Shown here piece after piece: positions 16,876 through 24,221 of a DNA stretch of 64,000 bases; positions within the stretch are counted from its first letter, which is position 1; every line of letters starts with the position of its first letter. The DNA comes from Chryseobacterium ureilyticum (GTDB lineage Bacteria; Bacteroidota; Bacteroidia; Flavobacteriales; Weeksellaceae): assembly GCF_900156735.1 (NCBI RefSeq), contig NZ_FTOL01000001.1:1054001-1118000 (forward strand), in the 5' to 3' direction. The notes beneath the pieces are model-generated. The model searched no databases and was not told the DNA's origin. It saw only the letters and a program-made list of their open reading frames with translations. The translations under genes were made by a program, and so were the position numbers.

Positions 16876-17818
16876 AAAAATAAGTCTTTAATTATGTTAC
16901 AAATGTAAATGATATAATTTACAAAAGCAAATTACAGATGTAAATAAAATAAACTAATACAAATGTACAATTGTAAACTAATAATAATATACTATAATAC
17001 AGTGGTTTATATAATATTTACATTTGTACTTTAATATTGTAATCTATAAATTTAAAAATAAAGCTCTGCCAAATTACTTTAATATTTGACCAATAAATGG
17101 AGTTTAATATCTAAATTTTGGATATATAATCACCGATTAAACATCATTCTTACCAGATAAACTCCTTTACAATATTAATCTAAAGATAACAGGAACCAAG
17201 AAGCCTAAAATTTATAAAAATTTTTGTTTATTTAAGGAAATCAATACTTTACATAGCAAAACAAATGTAAATTACTTATGTAAACAACCTGTTAAATCTC
17301 TTTTTTACAATTGTTCTAAGGTAAATTCATTTTTAATTAAATCTTTTTGTCTTCATAAATCCAAACTTGAAGTAAAAATAAACTTTGATATTAGTATTTT
17401 CAAGTATTTACATTTGTATAGTCACATTAATAAACTACTTTTACACATTTTATTTGTTTAAAATAATTATGCCTATTGGGCTTAAAACAGAGGATAATAC
17501 ACTTCAAGTATAGTTAGAAAAAGTATTTAGATGAATTTTATAACTAATTGAATTTGTGTTATTTAAATATTTGCAATTGAATTATTCGCAATCCACAATT
17601 TTATCAACAGACAAAGTGTCTGTATAGCTTGTTTAACAATGTTACATATGTTATAGTGTAATAGAATACTAAATCACCCGATAATAACTTTTGTAAATTA
17701 CATTTATAAATCATCAAAAGCGCATAAAAATGAATTTTCACACTTGTTTACATATGTTAATTTAGTTTTTATGCCTTAAAATGGTTAATTTTGATTCTTG
17801 TAAACTATATTTCGAACA
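16876..17818. promoter_or_regulatory. Gene-free, operator-rich region (TTACA-NN-TGTAA sites)
   Basis: No credible gene in 943 bp. Perfect or near-perfect copies of a 12-bp palindrome TTACA-NN-TGTAA are at 16897-16908, 16932-16943, 16957-16968, 16965-16976, 17018-17029, 17259-17270, 17272-17283, 17305-17316, 17408-17419, 17642-17653, 17698-17709 and 17748-17759. Five copies read TACATTTG on one strand and so also match the -7 box. Read as an operator field of the adjacent XRE repressor; this is inference. Confidence 0.55.
16900..16931 (-). promoter_or_regulatory. XRE promoter overlapped by an operator-like palindrome
   Basis: On the minus strand: TTTG (16931-16928), 20-bp spacer, exact -7 box TACATTTG (16907-16900). 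The -7 box lies inside the palindrome at 16897-16908. Confidence 0.6.
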
Positions 17819-18928
17819 ATGAACTTTGAACATATTTATTCTCCAAGCTCTGATTTCCCAAATCGCTATATTTCCCCTGAAAAATTATTTTCGTACCTAC
17901 AGGCAAATCTCAGCGATTATATTCAGGTGATCGGAAAATCATTTTTAGATAAACCTATTTATCAGTTAAGCATCGGAACCGGAAATATTCAGGTACTGGC
18001 TTGGTCGCAAATGCATGGTAATGAATCCAACGCTACTCATGCTATGTTAGATCTTTTGACTAGTCTAGATAAAGCTCCTGAAATGAAAGAAGATTTATTC
18101 AGTAAGATCAGATTAGACTTTATCTTTATGCTAAATCCTGACGGTTCTGAAAGATGGACGAGACTGAATGCTGCAGATATTGATCTTAACCGTGATTTTC
18201 ATAATGAGGCTAGTACAGAGATTAAATTTCTAAAAAAAGCAGCTGCTTCCAAGAAGTATGATTATGCATTAAACCTTCATGAGCAAAGAACTATTTTTAC
18301 GACTGACGGTATTCACCCAGCAACTCTTTCTTTTCTGGCTCCTTCTGAAAATGTAGAACGTACAGTAACAGAGAACAGGAAAAAATGTATGGCAGTAATT
18401 GGTAGTGTTTATAGTCATTTAAAGGAAATGATTCCTAATCAGATTGGTAGATATTCTGATGAATTCTATCCAACTTCGACTGGAGATAACTTTATAAAAG
18501 CAGGAATGCCAACCATATTATTTGAAGGAGGTCATTTTGTAGATGACTATACAAGAAAAGGTACCCGAAAATATTATACTATTGCTTTATATTATGCATT
18601 AAAGGCAATCAGTGAACTTAATTCTGATACTACAGGTTGGGAAACTTATCTTGAAATTCCAGAAAATCTGGAAACACATTATGATATTATATATAGGAAC
18701 GTGAGATTGAATACAGATCATGAGTGTATTTTAGACATTGCTGTTCAGTACAGAGAATTGAAAGAGGAAGGGCAGGATGATATTTCCTTTGTTCCTTTTG
18801 TAATGGAAGCCGGAGATGTGAAGAAGAGAAAAGGCTGGTTGGAAATAGATTGTACAGGAAAGAAATTTATTTCAACTAATAAATATCCAAAGCTGGATGC
18901 AGTAGTGGATTTTAAAATAGAAGATTAA
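17819..18928 (+). CDS. M14-family zinc carboxypeptidase, cytoplasmic
   Basis: 369 residues without a signal peptide. Zinc ligands are H and E in QMHGNES (about residues 64-70) and the third histidine in ALNLHEQR (about 160). The NPDGSERWTR and DLNRDFHN segments carry the substrate arginines typical of M14 enzymes. The likely catalytic glutamate is in TILFEGGHFVDD (about 238-249). It would trim a C-terminal residue from peptides or cell-wall-type amides. It lies next to the operator field of the XRE gene, so it may be controlled by it. A near-match -7 box (TATATTTC, 17806-17813) precedes it. Confidence 0.88.
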   Translation: MNFEHIYSPSSDFPNRYISPEKLFSYLQANLSDYIQVIGKSFLDKPIYQLSIGTGNIQVLAWSQMHGNESNATHAMLDLLTSLDKAPEMKEDLFSKIRLDFIFMLNPDGSERWTRLNAADIDLNRDFHNEASTEIKFLKKAAASKKYDYALNLHEQRTIFTTDGIHPATLSFLAPSENVERTVTENRKKCMAVIGSVYSHLKEMIPNQIGRYSDEFYPTSTGDNFIKAGMPTILFEGGHFVDDYTRKGTRKYYTIALYYALKAISELNSDTTGWETYLEIPENLETHYDIIYRNVRLNTDHECILDIAVQYRELKEEGQDDISFVPFVMEAGDVKKRKGWLEIDCTGKKFISTNKYPKLDAVVDFKIED

Positions 18929-18963
18929 CAAGTTCGGCAATCCAAAGGATTGCCGAACTTGTT
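18927..18963 (+). terminator. Terminator hairpin after the M14 peptidase gene
   Basis: A 17-bp perfect stem, AACAAGTTCGGCAATCC (18927-18943) and its complement (18947-18963), loop AAA. It overlaps the stop codon and has a weak T-run after it. Confidence 0.75.
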
Positions 18964-19297
18964 ATTGGAATACATATATAATATGTAAAGAGACAATAGA
19001 AAATCTCACTATTCAGATTATTCAGAGTACATGTTTATTTTAAGATAAAGAATCTGCGTAATCTGTAAAATCCTCGACATTTACCTTTAATGAGAATAAG
19101 CTTTAGCTTGTTCGTTTCATTAAAATTTCATTCAATGACTTTAGCTAAAACCTATAAAAATAAACCTCTGGAAAAGCTCCGGAGGTTTTATGATAATAGT
19201 ATGTTTAGATTCTTTCAGAATGACAAAATGTACATCTCTTTTTAGATAAAGAATCTACATAATTAGTAAAATCAACAAAAGATAAGTGTATGAAATT
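18964..19297. repeat. Intergenic region with two diverged repeats and a hairpin
   Basis: No gene in 334 bp. Holds two copies of a 34-bp unit beginning TTTWAGATAAAGAATCT and ending GTAAAATC (19039-19072 and 19240-19273). Also a TTTAGCT-type repeat (19094-19160) related to one at 23997-24055, and a terminator-like hairpin AAACCTCTGGA / TCCGGAGGTTT near 19162-19188. Confidence 0.55.
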
Positions 19298-19813
19298 TTA
19301 GTTCACCACTTTAATTCCGCTTGCCAGGAATCTAATTTCTTCTTTAGGTTGTGTAATAGCATCAATTTCAGACTGAGGTTTCTTAGCATCTTCTGCATAA
19401 TGTTTTTGCTCATCAACAGAAATTACTTTTCTTTCTGCATTTCCTTCCAGTACTACATTTTTACCTTTTAAAGCAGTTGGAACGAAGAAAGCATAATCCT
19501 TCATTTTTACGAAAAACTGCGAATTATCTTCAGTCTGGATGGTTAACCAGCAACCTTTTTTCTCACAAACATCAGTTACTTTCCCTTTGATTGCTACATT
19601 TTCCAGCTTTTTATTTTCTTTTTTAAGTTTTTTTCCTAATTTTTCTACAGAAATTGCTTTAGATTCAGTGTTGGAAGCAACTCCTGCTCCGTAAGCATCA
19701 CCTACAAGAGCGCTTCCTGCTGGGGGACCAACTTTTTTTTGAGATGTTGCCTGTGCAAAAGCAAAAGTAGAAGCACTTACAGCCGCCGCAAATAATATCG
19801 CTTTGAATTTCAT
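19298..19813 (-). CDS. DUF4920 domain protein, periplasmic
   Basis: 171 residues. Signal peptide residues 1-20 (MKFKAILFAAAVSASTFAFAQ). The body has the DUF4920 hallmark VTDVCEKKGCWLTIQ, with two cysteines four residues apart, and a beta-rich core that ends EEIRFLASGIKVV. DUF4920 proteins are small secreted proteins of Bacteroidota of unknown function; the paired cysteines suggest metal binding. A longer frame runs to 19831, but the minus-strand -7 box TATTTTTG at 19836-19829 would lie inside it, so the ATG at 19813 is used. Confidence 0.85.
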   Translation of the reverse strand: MKFKAILFAAAVSASTFAFAQATSQKKVGPPAGSALVGDAYGAGVASNTESKAISVEKLGKKLKKENKKLENVAIKGKVTDVCEKKGCWLTIQTEDNSQFFVKMKDYAFFVPTALKGKNVVLEGNAERKVISVDEQKHYAEDAKKPQSEIDAITQPKEEIRFLASGIKVVN

Positions 19814-19828
19814 TGTTAATATTTTCCT

Positions 19829-19836
19829 CAAAAATA
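19829..19836 (-). promoter_or_regulatory. -7 box TATTTTTG of the DUF4920 gene
   Basis: Exact match to TAnnTTTG, 15 bp before the ATG at 19813. It decides the start of this gene. Confidence 0.55.
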
Positions 19837-19931
19837 CTAATTAAAATCGAATCATAAACTGATAAATATTGATAAAAAATAGGATGATCAGTAAAATTTT
19901 AATAAAATTCAAAATGAATGAGAGATTTGTT

Positions 19932-19939
19932 TATATTTG
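19932..19939 (+). promoter_or_regulatory. -7 box TATATTTG of the APC permease gene
   Basis: Exact TAnnTTTG match 16 bp before the ATG at 19956. Confidence 0.55.
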
Positions 19940-19955
19940 ACGCCTATACTTGACT

Positions 19956-21368
19956 ATGCAAAAAAAACTGAAACTATGGGATGCCATTATGCTTGTAATG
20001 GGGTCTATGATCGGAAGCGGAATCTTTATTGTAAGTGCCGACATGATGCGGAATATGGGCTCCGGATTCTGGATGATCGTTGTATGGATCATAACAGGTA
20101 TAATGACGGTAGCTGCGGCAATAAGTTACGGTGAACTGTCTGCATTGTTTCCGAAAGCTGGTGGACAATATACTTATCTGAAAGAGATTTTTGGAAAAAG
20201 AATGGGATTTTTGTACGGTTGGGGCTTGTTTACAGTGATACAAACAGGAACAATTGCTGCTGTAGCAATGGCCTTTGGTAAATTTACGGCGTATCTTATT
20301 CCTTCTCTTAATGATGCTGCACCTATCTTTCAAAGCGGTGAGTTTAAAATTACATGGATACAAATTTTAGCAATTGCTGTAATACTTTTGCTTACCTATA
20401 TCAATACACGAGGAGTACAAAGTGGTAAAATTCTTCAGAATATATTTACAGGATCAAAGATCATAGCATTAATAGGGCTTATTGCATTAGGTTTTATATT
20501 GGTTGATTTTTCTCATTTGGCTGAAAATTTCAGTTGGGGGACAGATGCTTTTAGCAATCTTAAAAAAGATATAAGTGGTAATTTCTTAAAAGAAGGTTGG
20601 GAGCCGATTGGTGGGATGACTTTATTGGGAGGTATTGCTGCTGCTATGGTTGGGTCTGTTTTCAGTTCTGTGGCATGGGAAAGTGTAACATTTGTATCGG
20701 GGGAAATAGAAAACCCTAAGAAAAATGTAGTAAAATCAATGATCTATGGTACTTCAGCTGTAATGATTCTTTATATCGCGGTAAATTTTGTCTACTTAAA
20801 TGCATTGGACAGGGATTCGATTGCATTTGCAGCTAATGACAGAGTAGCAGTAGCAGCATCACAAAATATTTTTGGAAGTGCAGGAACTATTATTATTGCC
20901 TTGTTGGTTATGATTTCTACTTTTGGATGTGATAATGGATTGATCTTAGCCGGTGCCAGGGTTTTCCAGACTATGGCAAAAGATGGAATGTTCTTTCAGT
21001 CGGCGGTGAAGAATAACAAGAATGAAGTTCCAGAAAACGCATTATGGATGCAGGGTGTTTGGGCTTCTCTATTATGTTTGAGCGGGCAGTACGGAAACTT
21101 ACTGGATATGATTTCCTTTGTGATCGTTCTGTTTTATATGATTACTGTTTTTGGGGTAATTTATTTGAGAATAAAGCAACCGGCATTGGAAAGACCTTAT
21201 AAAACATGGTTATATCCGGTTACTCCAATCATTTATTTGGTGATAGGAACTTGTTTTTGTATTCTCCTTTTAATATATAAGCAACAATATACATGGCCAG
21301 GGTTTCTATTAGTTCTTCTTGGGCTTCCAGTGTATTATTTTATTAATAGGAAAAAGGCAAATAGCTAA
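19956..21368 (+). CDS. APC-superfamily amino acid permease
   Basis: An inner-membrane transporter of 470 residues with about 12 helices. The first helix has the substrate-binding break GSMIGSGIFIVSADM, and SYGELSALFPKAGGQYTYLKEIFG follows, both typical of LAT/YfnA-type amino acid permeases. The likely reaction is uptake or exchange of amino acids; the exact substrate is unknown. A longer frame uses a TTG at 19950; the ATG two codons later is preferred. Own promoter and terminator, so it is not part of the T6SS pair that follows. Confidence 0.88.
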   Translation: MQKKLKLWDAIMLVMGSMIGSGIFIVSADMMRNMGSGFWMIVVWIITGIMTVAAAISYGELSALFPKAGGQYTYLKEIFGKRMGFLYGWGLFTVIQTGTIAAVAMAFGKFTAYLIPSLNDAAPIFQSGEFKITWIQILAIAVILLLTYINTRGVQSGKILQNIFTGSKIIALIGLIALGFILVDFSHLAENFSWGTDAFSNLKKDISGNFLKEGWEPIGGMTLLGGIAAAMVGSVFSSVAWESVTFVSGEIENPKKNVVKSMIYGTSAVMILYIAVNFVYLNALDRDSIAFAANDRVAVAASQNIFGSAGTIIIALLVMISTFGCDNGLILAGARVFQTMAKDGMFFQSAVKNNKNEVPENALWMQGVWASLLCLSGQYGNLLDMISFVIVLFYMITVFGVIYLRIKQPALERPYKTWLYPVTPIIYLVIGTCFCILLLIYKQQYTWPGFLLVLLGLPVYYFINRKKANS

Positions 21369-21405
21369 CTAAGTAAAAGAATGAATATAATATAGATAAT
21401 AGATT

Positions 21406-21441
21406 AAGGGCTTTCAATTCAGTTTGAAGGTCCTTCTTTTT
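21406..21441 (+). terminator. Terminator after the APC permease
   Basis: AAGGGCTTTCAA (21406-21417) pairs fully, with two G-U pairs, to TTGAAGGTCCTT (21424-21435); then CTTTTTG. Confidence 0.75.
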
Positions 21442-21541
21442 GAATAATATTTTAATTTATTATGGCAATTATTTAGTGAAAATGTGTATTTTGGTATTTC
21501 GTTTTTAAGGAAACGGAACCATGAAGTAAAAACAATAAGTT

Positions 21542-21982
21542 ATGGATACACCAAATTACAGAATGCCCTTTGTACCGTCTACACTAATGACAGAAGGAGG
21601 CAGTATCGATACCTGCGATATGGGAGAAAGTATAGCCCATAATATTATGCTGCTGATCACCACCAAAAAAGGAGAAAACAGATACGATGAAAACTATGGA
21701 AATGATGTTTGGAACCTTGAATTTGATAATGGGGTGACAAGTGCCATTTGGGAAAGCGTTTTTATCAAAAGCCTTAGAAGGCAGATCCACGAGTATGAAC
21801 CGAGGATTGTACAGCCGCAGATAGATGCCAATATACAATTTGTAGAACACAGCTACGATACTAAAGAACACACCGAAATCAAAAAGAAAGTAAGAATTGC
21901 CATCAATGCCAAGATGGATGAAACAGGAGAACGTTTCAGTTTTTCAACGGAACTGTTCCTAAGCCCGATGTCTATTGATTAA
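21542..21982 (+). CDS. tssE: T6SS baseplate protein TssE (GPW/gp25 family)
   Basis: 146 residues of the phage gp25/GPW wedge family. The pattern IMLLITTKKGENRYDENYGNDVWNLEFD, then IKSLRRQIHEYEPRI, is the gp25 core. In the Bacteroidota type VI secretion system (subtype iii) TssE is part of the baseplate that primes sheath assembly. The TssF gene follows 24 bp downstream. No sheath, Hcp, VgrG or ClpV gene lies in the window, so this is an isolated baseplate pair. A phage-type remnant is the alternative, but the partner below favours T6SS. Confidence 0.85.
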   Translation: MDTPNYRMPFVPSTLMTEGGSIDTCDMGESIAHNIMLLITTKKGENRYDENYGNDVWNLEFDNGVTSAIWESVFIKSLRRQIHEYEPRIVQPQIDANIQFVEHSYDTKEHTEIKKKVRIAINAKMDETGERFSFSTELFLSPMSID

Positions 21983-22006
21983 TATTTCTAACAGCGAAAA
22001 AAAATT

Positions 22007-23890
22007 ATGAATTTAGATCAGAATATTTATTCTAAAGAATCAGTAAAAGCAAGAATGCTTCAGAATGCAACTAAAGTTTGGGGACTGAAAAGCCCACAGT
22101 CTTTAGATCCGTTTGTAAAACTATTGATAGACGCATTCAGTACAGAAGTTTTCAAAGCAAATAACGAAATACAGACAGTCAACGCCCGAATTTTAGAAAA
22201 ACTGGCAAAACTGTTAACCCCATCTATTTACACACATCCTATTCCGGCACACTCCGTTGCTTTTACACAACCTTATGAATCTTCTGAGGTCTTGTTGGAA
22301 CATACAGAATTTTTCTTCCGTAAGCAGATGACTTCTACTATAAAATCGGAGTCTGATAAGCAATTGAATATCCCATTCACGCCTGTAGGAAATGTAAGAA
22401 TCAATAAAGTACATACTTCTATTATGTTTGTAGGGAATACCTGTTACAGTATTGATGACCGTTTCAATAAAATTCCTATTGCAAGATTTCAGGGGAAACC
22501 CGAAGATTATAGAAAAATTACCGTAGGAGTTGATGTAAGCAAATATGTAAGCGAAAATTTCCCTAAATATTTAAGTATATTTTGCTCCAACCCAGCATTT
22601 GAGCATCTGGATTTTGTGTATAAGCTATTGCCTTATATTACAGTGTCAAGTAATGGGAATCCTTTATTTGTAAGAGAGGGATTAAGTTATCTTACAGAAA
22701 ATCAAGTGGATGGATACGAACAAATGTTTAAAGAACAATCCATTCGAAATAAAGTAATTGAAGATATAAAGAGCATTTATCGTCATAAGTTCATTGAGAT
22801 TACCGGAATTTCCAATAGCCTTTTCTCAGAGCCTGGACAGCTTCCGCAGAATCTTGAATTCCTTGCTTCAAAAGAAGAAGTAACAAAATATATTGATAAT
22901 AAGCGTTATCTATGGCTTACTTTTGAATTCCCACCACAATTCTCTGCAGAAATTCTTGACAATTTCTCATTTGTATTGAATGCCTTCCCAATCTACAACA
23001 GAGGTTGGAAAAAAACAGAATACAGCCTTGATATAATGGGAAATAATATTCCTTTGGTAACAGATGAAGGAGAGCACTTCCTATATGTAGATGAGGTTCA
23101 GGATGGAGACGGAAGAAAATATACCGAGATCCCTTTTACTCCTGCTGATGATCTTAAAAAAGGATTATACACCGTAAGAAAAGGAGGAATGGAGCGCTTC
23201 ACCAGCAGAAATGCCGTAGATATGATCGCAAACGTTCTCGAGCTTACCAGGGATGAAATTGCTGCATTTTCACTTCTGAACAGAGATAACGTGAAAGGCG
23301 TTCTGAGTGAAATGTCTGACAAGATGAAATCCATGGTGCAGAAAGTAAATAATGCCAAAAGAAATATCAGACAGGAACTGAACTATGTGATCATGGAACC
23401 TGTGGAAAAAACAGACCACACTTATGCTTCATTCTGGGTTACTCACTGTACTTTTGCCAACCATATGCGTCCGGGAACAGAGCTTTCCAATCAATTGAAA
23501 TCTCAGACCGTAGTATTGCTTTCCGAAACATTGGGTGGTGCTGAAGAACAAAAAGGAACAGACAGCATTCAGGCTTATAAATATGCATTGACTACAAGAG
23601 ATAAGATTATTTCCCTTGAAGACGTAAAAAACTATTGCCGAATGATTCTGAAAGATGAATTAAGGGAAGTAAGAGTAAGAAGAGGAACCATGATCAGCAA
23701 CAAACCTAAAGAAGGTTTTGTAAGAACAGTTGAGGTAGAAATTGTTCCGCAGAATTATTCTTTCTATGGAAGAGCATATTGGGAAAATATGGCAAATATT
23801 CTTAGAAATCAGATTATTGCCAAAGCGATAGATGGAATAGAATACCTTGTGAAAGTAACTAACGAAGACGTTGAGTTTCAGGATATGTAA
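22007..23890 (+). CDS. tssF: T6SS baseplate protein TssF, subtype iii
   Basis: 627 residues, the usual size for TssF in Bacteroidota. The start (ARMLQNATKVWGLKSPQSLDPFVKLLIDAFSTE) and the next part (LLTPSIYTHPIPAHSVAF) match the N-terminal region of TssF. The C-terminal part has VEIVPQNYSFYGRAYWENMANILRNQI. TssF forms the wedge with TssE and TssG and links it to the spike. TssG would be expected next but a terminator and uvrA follow. The operon is thus tssE-tssF only. Confidence 0.82.
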   Translation: MNLDQNIYSKESVKARMLQNATKVWGLKSPQSLDPFVKLLIDAFSTEVFKANNEIQTVNARILEKLAKLLTPSIYTHPIPAHSVAFTQPYESSEVLLEHTEFFFRKQMTSTIKSESDKQLNIPFTPVGNVRINKVHTSIMFVGNTCYSIDDRFNKIPIARFQGKPEDYRKITVGVDVSKYVSENFPKYLSIFCSNPAFEHLDFVYKLLPYITVSSNGNPLFVREGLSYLTENQVDGYEQMFKEQSIRNKVIEDIKSIYRHKFIEITGISNSLFSEPGQLPQNLEFLASKEEVTKYIDNKRYLWLTFEFPPQFSAEILDNFSFVLNAFPIYNRGWKKTEYSLDIMGNNIPLVTDEGEHFLYVDEVQDGDGRKYTEIPFTPADDLKKGLYTVRKGGMERFTSRNAVDMIANVLELTRDEIAAFSLLNRDNVKGVLSEMSDKMKSMVQKVNNAKRNIRQELNYVIMEPVEKTDHTYASFWVTHCTFANHMRPGTELSNQLKSQTVVLLSETLGGAEEQKGTDSIQAYKYALTTRDKIISLEDVKNYCRMILKDELREVRVRRGTMISNKPKEGFVRTVEVEIVPQNYSFYGRAYWENMANILRNQIIAKAIDGIEYLVKVTNEDVEFQDM

Positions 23891-23909
23891 AAATTTAAAT
23901 TATAATATT

Positions 23910-23939
23910 AAATGTCGTAGAAATACGACATTTTTTTTT
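23910..23939 (+). terminator. Terminator after tssF
   Basis: Stem AAATGTCGTA (23910-23919), loop GAAA, stem TACGACATTT (23924-23933), then six more T. Confidence 0.92.
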
Positions 23940-24178
23940 CACAAATATCTTATGATTAATCTGTAAGTAATAATCATAATAAAATAATTCAACAGAAACG
24001 GTCTTCAGCCCGTTTTTTATAGGCACACATCCATAGGCTTTAGCCAAAACTTATTCCATCATTTCACAGTATAATCTTCTTAATCATCTTCCAAATCGAA
24101 AAGAAATATAAACGTATATAAAAGAATTTATAAACAAATTTATGCTCCAGATAATAAAAAAAATTCCATAAAATTCCG
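23940..24178. repeat. Intergenic region with a TTTAGCC-type repeat
   Basis: No gene between tssF and uvrA. A segment at 23997-24055 (ACGGTCTTCAGCCCG ... AGGCTTTAGCCAAAAC) matches, with many changes, the one at 19094-19160 (AAGCTTTAGCTTG ... GACTTTAGCTAAAAC). The remainder is AT-rich and shows nothing else. Confidence 0.45.
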
Positions 24179-24186
24179 TAATTTTG
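24179..24186 (+). promoter_or_regulatory. -7 box TAATTTTG of uvrA
   Basis: Exact TAnnTTTG match 35 bp before the ATG at 24222. No SOS box that I can recognise lies here. Confidence 0.55.
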
Positions 24187-24221
24187 CACGTTGTGATTTT
24201 CAGGCAAAGTCACTCCAAATT

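Noticed and set aside
16487..16891. 134-residue frame opposite the XRE gene
   Set aside because: It mirrors the coding strand of the XRE gene and has no promoter or family match.
16876..17818. CRISPR or origin of replication in the repeat-rich region
   Set aside because: The repeats are short palindromes with irregular spacing and no constant spacer length; no dnaA, repA or cas gene is near.
21542..21982. Prophage tail gene in place of tssE
   Set aside because: The next gene is TssF, and no other phage genes occur, so T6SS is the simpler reading.
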